A DNA stretch of 64,000 nt from Trichosphaerium sp. ATCC 40318 (GCA_038496445.1 JALMLS010000093.1:682001-746000), one strand, 5' to 3'. Shown: positions 21,103-33,288, counted from the stretch's first letter. Translations and numbers: made by a program. The notes: generated from the letters alone by a model not told the origin.

Positions 21103-22525
21103 ATGTCCAAACGCAAACGTTCATCATCGGAAGAAGCCCCACGCGCAACAAAAAAAGCGAAAATCGACAACAAAACCTGTCCTATTGCACTTCACAAATT
21201 GGAGTAAGAGAGTTTTTCTTATTTAACTCAACACCATTTCCTCATTCGACGTAGCCTCAAGGATGATGTGGTGACACTTATCAATAAAACCACCAAAGAG
21301 GTCTCACTAAGCGGTTGGTCCCTAAAATCGCAAAGTGGTGGCCAAGAATACAGCTTCCCTGATGACGCAACGCTAAAACCTGGCTGTACAGTGCGTTTTT
21401 TTTTTGTATTTTTGAACTTCAAGTGCGTTTACTTACTTTAATATGCAGTTATCTGTATGGTCTGGTGCTAAAAACTCAAATAAAGCCAAGGGAGGCAAAT
21501 CATCTCTGTTTTGGACAAAGGTAAGGAACATTATTTTTTTATCGACTACTTGAAACTAACCGTTAAAAAACGTAGTCTTATGTATGGAAAGATTCAGGTG
21601 ATGCTTGCGTACTTTACAACGCTGAAGGAGAACCTGTCGACGAAGTCGAGGTATTTAACGCTAAAATATGCTAAATCGTACTTTTAAACCTACTACGGTG
21701 TAATCTGAGCAGTTTCCTAAAACCTCTTTCTTTTTTTTCAAGCTGATAGCCCGAATAGGTTACAAAAGAGCGTGAGCCACCTTCAATTGCTATACAGAAA
21801 CTAGACGCAGACAGCCAGTGCATTTCGATAATTAATAGAGGAGGAGAAGACGTAGATATCGGAGGATACTTCTTGCGCACAATGAGGTACGTTTTTTTCG
21901 CTTTTTTAGACTCAAAACAACAAAAAGGCAATCTAACGCTCTTTTTAGGTTACATACTTTTACATTCCCTAAAAAAACAGTATTGAAGGCAGGCGACGTA
22001 ACTACAGGTAAACCCAAACTTCAAAAAAACTTTTCAAAAAAAACGCTAAAAGAGCCGTAAACTCTCGTTTCTCATTCTGTTGCACAACCAACGCTATTTT
22101 TCTCCTATTTCGATGTAAATTAACTTGTATTAATAGTATGGAGTGGTACAAAGCATAAGACTAAAAACGTACCACCATCAAGTTTCTGCTGGTACGTCTT
22201 TGATGCGGGAAACGAATTCGAAAAAAAAAGAGCGTCATGTCATTTTTCGAGGCTAATCTTTTGCATTTAGGAAATCCCATGATGGCTGGACTGATACTGA
22301 TGTCGCTGTACTATACGACAACCACTGTGTATTGGTAAGCTTTTCAAAAAATCAAAGATTATTCCTCCCTTTTTTTTGCTCCTGTTTCAGCGTTGTACTG
22401 ACTACCTCTTCTTGTAGGTACACAAGGTTACTGAGATGATTCACCTCGGAGAATTGACTGAACGTAATGTTCGCCCAAAATACACTAGCGAACCTGGAGA
22501 GTACCCAGAATGCATAATTCTTTAA
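21103..22525 (+). CDS. Nuclear protein with two tandem lamin-tail domains
   Basis: The ATG at 21103 opens a nuclear-localisation-like leader ('SKRKRSSSEEAPRATKKAK'). The first lamin-tail domain reads 'LINKTTKEVSLSGWSLKSQS', 'YSFPDDATLKPGCTV', 'LSVWSGAKNSNK' and 'SYVWKDSGDACVLYNAEGE', matching the LTD pattern (LSGW-x-L, FP-x(n)-L-x-PG, VWSG, W-x-x-x-GD-x-A-x-L). A second copy follows: 'SIINRGGEDVDIGGYFLRT', 'HTFTFPKKTVLKAGDVTT', 'VWSGTKHK' and 'WTDTDVAVLYDNHCVLVHKV'. There is no rod coiled coil, so it is not a lamin filament protein. LTDs occur in lamins and in secreted nucleases; with the basic leader, a nuclear role is likely. Seven short introns; stop TAA 22523-22525. The exons are compact and the joins read cleanly. 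Confidence 0.82.
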
Positions 22526-22742
22526 AGAGATATTTCTATTATTTTACACAAATGTACACGTCGCGCTTGGGCGGTTTTTTTTTTTCTGTCTTTTCAACGC
22601 CGTGATAATAAAGTGATGTTATGACTACTTTTTTTCGTGTTGTTGTGGATTTTTTTTTGTTTTGGGCTTGGAGTGGTGAAATCTTTGGAAAATTTTTTTT
22701 GTGGGGTGATGGGATTTTTAAAGTGATCTCTTTCTAAGGATT
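22526..22742. other. Convergent 3' gap
   Basis: The gap between the 3' ends of the lamin-tail gene and the minus-strand OXR1-like gene. It holds several T-runs (about 22575-22585, 22650-22658, 22694-22700) and no open exon on either strand. Confidence 0.4.
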
Positions 22743-24818
22743 TTAACTAAAACCCCATACCTCCAAGTGCATGCACGTAAAAAGATCAGATGAAGAAAGG
22801 CAAGCATTATTGAATGCTGTACATTTTCCACTACTGCCGTTGTTGAAGTCAGAATCTACCCATATTCCAAATTTACCACTAAATAGAATACAATGTCAAA
22901 TCAACAATTTTTTTTCTTCTCAAAAATACAAAAGCAAGACGTACCCGCCACCACCTAGGGCAATAGAATCTTCCTGAGCATACATGAAGAACTCATTTTT
23001 ACCTGTCCAAGGGTATGCTACAAGTGTAGGATACAAAGAAAACAAGAAGCCCTCTCCAGTGCCAAAAAATCCTAACAATTTGATGTAAGCCACAATGACT
23101 AGTATATGAACCGAAAATAAAATTACATACCTTTTGTAGGTTTCCAAGCCTCAGTTGCAAGCCCACCAAAAACCTTCATGGTGTGTTAGACAATGGGTGC
23201 AGCAAGATGGTTTTTTTTTTCAAACGTTCAAAAAAACGTACATAATTCATTGTATCTTCGACAACAATCAATGTTGGGCTCTTATCCTTTAGTTTATTAT
23301 AAAATGTGTTGATAGATATACCATGCTTCGCTGTAGAGTAAAGTAGGTTCCAAGTCTTAGCACGTAATCGTAATGGCAAGTGAGCGTTTAACTAACCATT
23401 ATAACGTCAGTTTCTCCTCATCAAACTTAGTGTAAAGAATAAGAGTACCTTATCAAAATCTGTGCCATTTAGAATTACAGACTGACCTTTTATTGTTGGC
23501 GAATAACTTATATTATCAACACTGCTTTGAGAAGAGGTTCTAAGAGGCTAAAACAAGTTTTTAGCGACACGACCAAAAAAAGAAAAAGGTTGCTGTACAC
23601 GTTGTTCTTCTTCTTTTGGTGCGTTAGGGATGTGTCCACGTAGTCTGTTTGCTAGTTCAGTTGCACTTTATAGGAGAACTCATTAGCTTTAAGAACGTAA
23701 AAGTAAACGGTTGTCAATGAAATACAAACTTGCGTAAGACGTTTTGACTTGTTGTTTGAAAGCAGTTTATGTACATACCTCGCATTGCTTACAGTAAAAT
23801 GGAATAGGCTTCCAGACGCAGGATCTTTCTTCTTTTGAACAGTTAGTTGTAGTGTACATATATTGGAGTCCTCTTGAACCAAAACCTAAGACATCATTAG
23901 CTTGTAATGCGAAGAAACATTTTTTAAGGCACCTCAACATCAGAAATAGACTTGACATCACAGGCAAATTGACAAGCTAGAAGTCCTTTCTGAAGAGCTA
24001 TAGGATTGTCTATTGCAGGCTCAAATATAACAAATTCAGGCGTAACAGTCAACACGCCCAGAATCTTGGCCAAACGTCAATCACCAGAAATTTTTCAAAC
24101 AAAGCTGTTTTTTTTTTTTCATCCTTCTTACCTTGTCTGTTTCTTTAATATATCGCACGTGCTCTTTATAAACCTGTGTATTTTTCGATGTATCGTTTCC
24201 TTGCTCAGTTGATGTCTTCTCGGTGTATGGGAAATACACGCGGTCTCGCACCTGTCGTAGACGTACCTGAGAACTGTTAGAAAGTTTGAGATGACGTTTT
24301 TTTTCAATTTTTTTTTCTTTACCAGCAATGGAATTTCGTCGGTTGTTGGTGACAATGAGGCCTTTAGAGTTTTTGGCTATTCTTTTTAGTGTATAATTAA
24401 GCGTTTAGGACGTACAATTGACCAAGTACGCTTCGTGCTAGATTGCCTTGAGAGAGTTTTTGTTTTAGGCGCATTATATACCTGTAGAACCTAATTTATA
24501 ACGTTCAGAATGGCGTAGGCTGCGTAATTCTTTTTTTTTGAAGAGAAGTAACGTACTTGTTCTGGCGTGATGTCGTGCTCGTTGAATATCTTATTTATTC
24601 GCTTCAACGCAGTTTTTGGGGTGTTTGTTTTGACGGAAATGGACGTAACGGTGTCACCTATACAAAAACCATTGGTGATGCGCTGGAAATGACTGCTATA
24701 CCTTTAACAACGGTATAATCAACTGTAGGTCTCGTTTCTATTTGGCAATTACATTACAACCTATTTAATTGGCGTATTTCGTACCCTTTTTGGCCTTTTT
24801 TTCTTGGGGTTGCTCCAT
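22743..24818 (-). CDS. OXR1: OXR1-like protein (LysM-like, GRAM-like, TLDc)
   Basis: The start is 'MEQPQEKKAKKG' (ATG 24816-24818). A LysM-like exon follows ('DTVTSISVKTNTPKTALKRI', 'NKIFNEHDITPEQ'), then GRAM-like strands ('LEVTPEFVIFEPAIDNP'). The C-terminal half is a full TLDc domain: 'LNAHLPLRLRAKTWNLLYST', 'KHGISINTFYNKLKDKSPTL', 'VFGGLATEAWKPTK', 'FFGTGEGFLFSLYPTLVAYP', 'WTGKNEFFMYAQEDSIALGG', 'FGIWVDSDFNNGSSGKCTAF' and 'LEVWGF'. This is the animal OXR1/NCOA7 order. OXR1 proteins protect against oxidative stress, and TLDc domains bind the V-ATPase and promote its disassembly. All signature glycines of the domain are present. At least ten introns, several with GTACGT donors. Confidence 0.88.
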
Positions 24819-25026
24819 TTGTTACTATTGGCCGAAGTAACTTTGGAATTCAATGTATTGCTTGAAAGTGTCAAACTCAAATACAAGCGCGCGTGATGTG
24901 CTTAAGTGTAGAAGTAATCACAGTAGAATTGCTTGGAAATTGAAAAGGAAAAAGTCTGTGTTTTGTTCCGTGACATTTGTGCCAGAAATGTCTTGGAAAA
25001 AAAAAACGCCCTAAAATTGTAGAGTA

Positions 25027-25639
25027 TGGAAGTAGAACGCACAATGTCGGGTACAGTCTCTCAAATCAATTATAAAGCTAATTACGCATAAGAGTGGTCA
25101 AATAGTGAGAAATCAAAGGCTTTGCTTAGTTTTTGTCCTCTATGCAATTCTATATTACAACTACCTAATGCCAGCGCGGATTACAAGAGTAAATAGTGTT
25201 TATGTTACAATCTTTCTCAAATTTATTAGTGGCTTGCTCAGTATGCTCTTACACCGTAGACTTAAATGATCTACCATCAGAACAAGGTTTTAGATACGAA
25301 TTACGCATGGACGTACCAGAAGAGGATAAATCCGCTAAATTAAAGACAACCAACATCGCTGCGAAGGTATAAGCAGTTCTACAATTTTTTTTGACACTTT
25401 TCCCATTTTTTGTAAATCAACCTCTAACCGTTTCCTCAAAGATCACGGATGGTACAGTCGATTGCGTCAAATGTGGACATTTAGAATTATTTTTCAAAAC
25501 GAAGCAATTGAGATCTGCTGATGAAGGTCAAACAGTGTTCTATGAATGTTGTCGTTGCGCGTACGCTATCCTGTCTTTTCTTTTTTTGTTGAATTCAATT
25601 TTGACGTTCTTCAGGTACACATGGTCTGTGAACACATAA
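25027..25639 (+). CDS. RPA12: RNA polymerase I subunit RPA12
   Basis: The N-terminal zinc ribbon is 'FCPLCNSILQLPNASADYKS' (about 25134-25192) plus 'VACSVCSYTVDLNDLPSE' after a GTAAAT-donor intron, giving two CxxC pairs. A linker exon follows, then the C-terminal TFIIS-like ribbon 'CVKCGHLELFFKTKQLRSAD', 'EGQTVFYECCRC' and, after a 54-nt intron with a GTACGC donor, 'YTWSVNT' and TAA. The 'RSADEGQ' loop carries the acidic pair needed for transcript cleavage in this family. The RSADEGQTVFY wording is that of RPA12 rather than RPB9 or RPC11. The subunit supports RNA cleavage and termination by Pol I in the nucleolus. The first exon is not settled: the ATG at 25026-25028 or 25045-25047 is likely, but the phase to the next exon does not close. 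Confidence 0.82.
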
Positions 25640-25779
25640 ACTATGCGCATCACCAAACAAAAAACCTTTTTCTCGACTGTGTAGCAAATGTATATAGTAA
25701 AACCAAGTTGTTCACCTACACTCCTACTGTCAATTAGCATCTTAAGGCGCCATCAACTTCTCCATACTGGGTCATGTAA

Positions 25780-25959
25780 CGTGTATTAGCATTAAAAGGT
25801 GTACATACAATTAATCTTGCCAACACTTCAGTTACAGATGAAGGTGTAAAAGTGTTAAAAGGTCTACGTACAATTTACTTCATACCATCCAACACTTTAT
25901 TCGCAGACGACGGTATTAAAGCACTACAAGGTGTGAAAGTAATTCATGTGACAAATTAA
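25780..25959 (+). pseudogene. Fragment of an LRR gene (22-residue 'GVHTIN' repeat family)
   Basis: This open stretch follows a TAA at 25777-25779 and reads 'LALKGVHTINLANTSVTDEG' and then 'VKVLKGLRTIYFIPSNTLFA', ending 'DDGIKALQGVKVIHVTN' and TAA. It holds about two and a half repeats of the unit found seven times in the intact F-box/LRR gene at 37806-38680 (GVHTIN-x-x-x-C-x-x-VTD-x-GI-x-AL). No start codon, F-box or upstream exon is visible, so it is best seen as a truncated copy left behind by duplication; a terminal exon of an unseen gene is less likely. Confidence 0.55.
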
Positions 25960-26187
25960 CTTCACAACGGCTTATTGTATCAACAATCACTATTGCCAAG
26001 GAAATGGCTGAACAACATTATTAACGTTGTGGTGCAGTATTCATTTGGTGTATGTGTTATTACAACAAAAATATTGTTTACTTACTACAAATAAACGTGT
26101 TGACAAACTTGACTGCAACTGACACGTGGGTTTTTTTCAATGGCGTAATTTACAATGTACATTTTGTTTTTTGAAGGGTGGGTTTTT
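25960..26187. other. Convergent 3' gap
   Basis: A short AT-rich interval between the LRR fragment and the 3' end of the receptor pseudokinase gene. There is one CACGTG (about 26121). No coding exon is seen. Confidence 0.4.
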
Positions 26188-29100
26188 TTACGATTCAGTC
26201 TCTTCGCTACTACTTTGTGTTGTCTCTTCGGATTCCTTTTCACTACTACTGCTACTACTACTAATTTCATCATCATCAGGAGCTACAAAAGTAGCAGGAG
26301 AAGCTGCAAAACTCGGAGCTTCAGCAAAGCTAGGAGTAGGAGCAAAACTCACATCTGTAAAACTTGGAGATTCACTGTAGCTATCAGCTGCAAAAGAATC
26401 AGGAGAAACCCTCCTTGGTTTCTTCTTTTTTTTCTTCTTGTTCTTTGTTATAAAGTTTGTATCTAACTCATCTGTAGTTGCTGAAACAACACCCTTAGAA
26501 GACCCTGAAGGGCTCTCTATTATAGGTAAAGCAGATGAGCTATTATTGTTGTTTATACCAACTTGTTCGCTCTCGCTAACACAAGTTTCTTCCATGCTGC
26601 TGACATTGTAGTTTCTTCCTGATAGGATACGTCCTTGTGATGCATGTAGTTTTGATAATTTTGTTATATAAGTTGATTTCTTCTCAGGTGCAACCTTTGA
26701 TATTGTAGCTATTATCTTACCCATTGTAGGTCTATAATAATGTTAGAAGAAAAAAGTGAGAAAAAAAAGTAAAAGTAAAAAAAAAGTTACGGGAGAATAG
26801 AAAAACTTGTTCCTTCTCTCCTTCTCTCTGCAGTATTTTTTTTTCCTTTAAATTCTGCTAACTGTACTGGTTTGTTTTATTATATTTTTCGAAAATTTTA
26901 GGTTCACCAACATGCACGTGTTTGAACAAAAGGCTGAATGGTTTTTTTTTTCTATTTTATAATTTGTGTACCTCTGAGATGGACGCTTCCAGCATATCTC
27001 CATAATATGTTTTAAAGTCTTGTCAGTGTCTTTTGGTATTTTTGGTTTCAATCCCTTATTTCTAATATCAATCAATTAACGGAGGTGTACATAGAGTGCA
27101 CCAAATAACGTACAGAATCTTGTAACCAAGAACTACAGAATTTTCATTACTATGAGGCTCCTCGCCAGCTACTAGTTCCCAAACGAGAATACCAAAACTC
27201 CATGTATCGCTTGCTTCAGTATATTCGCCATCAAGAGCCTCAGGTGCCATCCATTTAACAGGACCTGTCTGTACAGTACCATCGAATAATTCAAGCACGC
27301 TCTGAAGAAAAAGAGAGTTAGATACACGTGTCATATTGTCAAGAGCTACTTACATAGTCTGTGATCTTAGGAATACCCTCAGAATTCAACTAGATGAAGC
27401 GTGTTAAAGGGACAAGCAAGCAAAAAAAAAAGAGCAAAATAAGACAAGGTGGGGTTGTACCATAATGTTACGACATGAGACGTTCTTGTGTAGAATACCG
27501 TGATCATGAAGATGCTTTAGGCCTGTTGCGATACCTCGTGCCATGACAAGAGCATCCTCGTCTGTAAGACGAGTTTGTGGATTATAAGCAATAGCAGCCA
27601 AACACCCGCCATTCAAGTACTCCATGACAATGCTAACCCTGCTTCTCGCACGTTCGACACAAAAAGCGTACATCTACAATTTGTCATTAGGAAAACGATC
27701 AAAAGGAACAAAGTATTATTACAACGCCGAAAAATGGATGAGTTGTTGAAGAAACATCGAAAACGCACCTGCATGACGTTGTCGTGTTGAGGAATACTAG
27801 CTAGGTTCTTTACTACATCTAACACGTATTCTGGGTCGCCAAGGTTCGTGCATTGCTTGATAGCGACGGTATTGCCTCTCCATATGCCTACGAGAAGGTA
27901 AACAAAACGCACGGTAAAAGATAAAAAAAAAAGAAAAAAGATTTTTAGCGAAGAATGGTTTCGATCCATTGACCTTTGGGTTATGGGCCCAACACGCTCC
28001 CTGCTGCGCCACTTCGCTTTTTTCGATGGAAGTCAAAGACGATAATGGGTAGTCTTTCAAAATTAATAAAAGGACCGCTGTTGACTTTGTACTGGCTTAC
28101 AAAAACCCTTTTGTACCTTTGTAAACAACACCAAGAGTTCCTTGGCCAAGCTTTGATCCAACTAATCTGAAATCTCTGGCGCCTATTAGCCAGTCTTTAT
28201 CTGCTTTGTAGTTAGCACAACGAATAGAAGGTTTATTGGGACCTGGCAACGAGAATCTGCGTTGTGGTGAGCCACCTTCTTTCATGTTGAATGTTAGTGG
28301 TTCTCTGAAGTACATTGGCCGATTGTTTGAACCCTAGAATAATATTTGTTAGCTCTAAAACAAATCGAAAAATAAACAGCGTACAGATTTACCACTCTGG
28401 CTTGTACGTATTTTAATCAAATATAGAACAACCACTGTAGTAAGAAGCAAGCAAATACTTATAACAGCTGCAGCACTAATGATCAAAGCTGTTGTAACTG
28501 TACTCTCTGCATTGAGGTCAGAAATATAACCGTATTATATCTTTTTTTAAGCGTACTTCCATCGCCTTCTGTTACTGAACAAGCTGATGCCTCATCTTGC
28601 AATACAGCAACAATATTTGACATGTTGGTGTACCCAACATTGGGTACAATCAAGCGTGCAGTTATTGTAAACGACCTACAAGTAATTAAACATCGCTTGG
28701 GTTTTTTATGCCAGTAGTAAGACTTACTTGCATCCGCCATCATCATCCTCAGACCTCTTGTTTACAACAAAAGGTGGGCCATCAATAAAGAATTCAAAGG
28801 CGGTATTTGCTCCTTTTGCTGTGTACTCATTTGCATGAATATATTCTTCGTTAGCCTAGAATAACTATTGAGTAAACTGTAACAAGGAAAGCAAAAAAAT
28901 TTTCTTTGGTACCCTGACTGTATCTAACTCTACTGTCAAGTTTCCGAAATATGCTAGATCTGCATTGCTGACAGTGAAGAGATTACACAATATGACAACT
29001 TGTGATTGCAAGAGGTAAACAGTCTTTGCTGTAGTCAAGTCCTCCCGTGGAAAGCTGTCACATTTTGCAATGAATCCCTCAAGAGGTGGTAAAGCAGGCT

Positions 29101-32100
29101 ACAAAGAAAGTAAATAACAAAAAAAAGAGTTTACAGTAGAACAAGATACCTCTGTAGGTGGAGCAATTGTTGTAGTTGGTTCAGGTGTAGGTGCTGCAGT
29201 AGGAGGTAGCGGAGCTGGTGTAGGCACAACCACTAACTGGGTGAGATAAAAATTAATACTGACTGCGTACGTGCTGATCCCAAAACTCTGAAGCAAAGAT
29301 CGCTCATCTTGCCCTGATAATCAGTGAAGCACGTGTCCAATGTACTCCTAAGTATAACAATAAATCCTTTGAATCAATATTAAAGACTTATAGCGTACCA
29401 GGAGCTTGAGCATTGGTCACCAGGGAAAGAATTACCATCAAAAACGTCATTGGGATCCTACGTTAAATGAGATTGATGCAATAAAGGAAATTACATACCT
29501 TCCACACTGCCGGTTGTCCAAGTATACCTATGCGAAAATAAGCATCCCGTTTGGCACGCGACCAAACACTAAGAACGTACTTGATGAGTTGGTTGCTTTT
29601 CTACGCCAGTACCATCTGCCTTGGTTGTAGTCTAAGTTAGGTTGTATTTGTACCCTACGGTTATTATTGAGTACGTTCGCAGGCTAGGTTTGAAAATGAT
29701 GACTTACCAATAGTGCCCAGCAGGTAATTTACAAGGAATTGGGAGCTGAACTTGGAAATTTGGGTCTGTTTTGGACACCTGCACAAAATCGTTTCTGCAG
29801 ACGATTGAATCTAGAGAATCAAGGTGTTAATACAATGTATTTAAGTTGCTCGTTATAATACCTGGCTCAGCAATATCATCAATATCGACAATACTATCGA
29901 AGATGAAAATATTTACACCCTAAAATTGATGAGTTTCCGATACTTCCAGCAATTTATGACATACAGTTAGTGACGAGCAATTGTCTCCTTCGAGAAAGCA
30001 TTCAGACGAATTTGCGAAGAATGCACCTGCGTGAACGTGCGAAATAATCCATTCTAAGGGAGGTTGTCAGTTCATTTGTGTTTATTATTTTGCTAATCAG
30101 AAAAAAAGAAATATATCATTCAGTACCTTGGCCGTATGGTACAACAAAGTCATCAGCAAGAAAGAAGTCTATAATAGAATGATTAGTAAGGATATTATTT
30201 GGTAACCCAATAAAAGGTGGTCTTACCTTCAACAAAGGTATATTGGCTTGTAATTCGCTGAGAAAGAATACCCTTCTCTGTACATCCTTCAAATAAATCA
30301 GGTGTTGTTTCTGCAAGCACCTCAGGTTCTCTTGGTGATACTATGGTTTTGCCACCTACAAAAGTCAATGATACATATCTTTACAACCACAGGAAGTTGT
30401 GCAAAAAACCAAGCATTGTAGGCGTACTTCTTTTAACAAATGCAAGTGATTCCAATCTTGAATCTACAGGCAAGCTTCCAGTGGAGAAAAGAGGAGTTCC
30501 ATCCTTTGAGAATACTCTAATCGATGATTGTTAGCAGTTCAGATATGGTTGAGGTGCAAGTTAAGATACTGACCTTATAAACAAACGGAACTTGTTAAAG
30601 AAATTGTGACCGACGTAAATGTTATCATCAGGACCAATAACAATTGTCCAAGCCAAGTCAACTAAATAAAACGTAAGAAGAAAACAAGCACGCAAAAATA
30701 AAGCGAAGGCATTCTGAAACGCACCATCACAACTCATTGGTGCACAGGTATCATTGACTAAGATATCAATATCACCGGTTACTACATGATAACGATACAA
30801 GCGCCTATCAATATCTACATAGTAGAGGTATGGTAGACTCAAAGCAATAGCATAAACATCTAGATAAAAAGTGGTAAGGATTCATAAAAAACAGGATTGA
30901 AATCGTACCTAAATCTACAGAGAGTACTGAGTTTGGTGGTGTTGTAGTATTTGTTCCATTTTTTATCATTTCGTATGGTAAATCGTAAAATTCAAACTTT
31001 GTGACATCTTGTTTTGAAGTGTTAATAGCAACTTAATGTGATAAAGCCATAGGTAACGTACTATCATGGTAACACATTGCAACAAGACTATCTTCGTCTA
31101 CATCCATGGTCCACATTGAATGATTTGTAAACGAGGTGCATGGTAGGATATAAGTGTGGTTGTGTAAACTTATAAGATCTAAACAACGGTGTCAAAGAAA
31201 TGTTCAGTAGAAACAAACATTATTGAACTGACGTACCGTTGCTCCCAGCAGAATCCATAACAGGAAGCCTATTGACATGCATTAGTACATGACGTAGTGT
31301 TGATGCTAGTACGTACTTTAGTATTCTTCGATTTTTAGTATCACAAGCCAACAGTGAATTGTTCCATAAACGAACAGTTCGTATCAATGTTCTAAACTAT
31401 GAGATGTGATTAATATTGACAATTACTCTGTTTATACTACTATTATTAACATACATCTGTATCTACAAATCTCATTGTTGGTGTATCTAGACTTTTCCAT
31501 GGAGCCTAAAGTATATATTTTTAGTTTTTTCGAAAATGTCTTTTTTTGGAATAGTTTTTTTTGTATTTGGCATACCCTGGAGTTAAAAGTTAGTAAGATA
31601 CGATTAAAAACGCACAAATATGTAACGTACTCAAATATAAATACAGGTGGCAACGCGTCTGTTGTCGGAGAAACTGATCCGATAACTGTACCGAAAATGT
31701 TAACAAAAAACTGTTTGCTTTTTTACTCAATTTGTAGTTGACGTACTAGAGCCATCTATTGTCCCAGAAATGATAGATGTATAAGGTACATTTGTAGTAT
31801 TAATTGGTGAGAAATTACCTACAATCAACAACAGTGTTACCCCAAAGTTGATTTATTTTTGTACTGAAAAAAAAAGGATGTGTACCGCTTAAATCGAGAT
31901 AGTAAATCTCCTGTTCCTTTGATTCAGCAACAAGTAAATCGTAGTCGGTAGATAAACCTAGAAATTACGTTAAACAAATAAGGAGTGGCTTAAAATTCTT
32001 ACTAGAAGGGAGAGGTTTGTCTTCAGTTATTTCTAGTTGGTACGAGCCAGTCTACAAATCAAGTAAGACCTCTTTTTTTAAACTCAGGAACCGCAAGTAA

Positions 32101-33004
32101 TAGCTTGCGCGTGCACAAAAAAAAAGAGTACTGCAGAAAGAATTGCATTATTTCAGATATTAAAGGGCGTACAACATCAGCATACCCGCCAACAACTATA
32201 TAGTATGTGACGTTATTCGTAGTATTAATCTTGAGGCCTGACATTGGCGGACAAGTAGCTAAATCATCGCTTTCTCCTAAACAAGTGCCCAAAGTGTTAT
32301 TACCCGCGTCACAAGGTCCAGTAGAGACGTAAAGAGTGGTGTCAAATTCTGTTCCAGCATTACATAAGGAAAGAATAAAGGGATTCCCTGTGCCAACGAA
32401 TTTGTAGTAATGCCCAACCCTTGTAGCGTGTTATTTCGTGACGATTGTTTACGAGTGTCTCGAAATGAAAGGTGGAAAAACGTACCTGGGGCTGCCGCAA
32501 ACAAGTGTTGCTGGTGGTTCGCAAGTAGTTGGCGGTTCAGTGGTCGGTATTGAGTCGCTTGACACGGGCGCAACAGTAGTGCCATTTGTAGTTGGAGCAA
32601 ATGATGTTGGGGCTATTGTTGTTGGTGCCGTGGTTGTAGGAGCGTCAGTTGCATTGGTGGTTGGGGCAATGGTGGTATTAGCAAAAGGCGAGTTCGAGGT
32701 CGTAGGCGGTATTGTAGTGTTATCAGTGGTCTCGTTTGACTGTGTAGGAGTAATAGGGCATGAGTAATTATACGGATCGCTTGTATTTCTTTTTACATTC
32801 AATTAGCATTATGTGTTTGATGTAGTAGTACCCATTGATTATTATCGTTGTTGTAAAATCCCCTGTTATGGTTTGGGCATTTTCACAGTTATAAATTGCT
32901 ATTTATCCGTTATACTAAATAACGACGCGACTAAAGTTCGTACCAGTAATGGGTAATAATAAACACAGGAATATTATATTGTATACGCTAAATGCTCGCA
33001 ACAT
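26188..33004 (-). CDS. Single-pass receptor pseudokinase with PPC-like and propeller ectodomain
   Basis: The start ATG at 33002-33004 encodes a signal peptide ('[14 protein letters not shown]'). Then come a Thr/Pro-rich mucin-like stretch (about 32540-32760), a PPC-like domain ('[20 protein letters not shown]', '[12 protein letters not shown]'), propeller-like strands ('[20 protein letters not shown]', '[18 protein letters not shown]') and a second Pro/Thr linker (about 29155-29225). One membrane helix follows ('[20 protein letters not shown]', about 28440-28500). The kinase-like domain has a good glycine loop ([12 protein letters not shown]) and VAIK lysine, but the catalytic loop reads [10 protein letters not shown] (HRD Asp replaced by Asn) and DFG reads DYS; APE is kept ('WMAPEAL'). 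It is therefore probably catalytically dead or weak. A Ser/Lys-rich tail ends at 26188. More than 20 introns; one holds tRNA-iMet. The inferred role is signal-transducing cell-surface receptor. I treat 26188-33004 as one gene because splice phases link the parts I checked. Confidence 0.7.
27946..28018 (-). tRNA. Initiator tRNA-Met (CAT), inside an intron
   Basis: A 73-nt cloverleaf. The 7-bp acceptor stem (AGCGAAG with CTTCGCT) starts with the A1:U72 pair that marks eukaryotic initiators. The anticodon CAT is at 27983-27985, with three G:C pairs closing the anticodon stem (GGG/CCC). The T-loop reads ATCGAAAC, with A54 as in eukaryotic initiators rather than T54. There is no intron in the tRNA and CCA is not encoded. 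T-runs directly downstream (plus-strand A-runs at about 27922-27940) can end Pol III transcription. It lies wholly inside the 229-nt intron 27888-28116 of the receptor pseudokinase gene, on the same strand. Confidence 0.95.
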
Positions 33005-33288
33005 CACGCACACGCGTAAATACTTGAGTATATGTTGCCAATCAAATCATTACAAAACTAGTTTGTGGTTTAAAGTAAGTTTTGAAGTTTAAAGACTACC
33101 CATTACTTAAGATCGGTAGAAACACACCCCCAAAGTGCATAAAGTGAACATTTCACGTGAAGAATATCGCCTTATTTTACAAAACAAGGTGTTAGTTGAA
33201 TGGCAAGTACAAGAATTCGATTTTTTAGAGTACAATTTAGTGTCATGCCACTAAACAATTTACAAGTGCACGATATTTTTTTTTCTTT
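33005..33288. promoter_or_regulatory. Upstream region of the receptor gene
   Basis: The gap between the start of the receptor gene (33004, minus) and the 3' end of the GcvH-like gene (33289, minus). It contains one TTCACGTGAA palindrome (about 33153-33162). No exon is seen. Confidence 0.35.

Noticed and set aside
32438-32767. Val/Gly-rich plus-strand ORF
   Set aside because: It is the antisense of the Thr/Pro mucin-like linker of the receptor gene.
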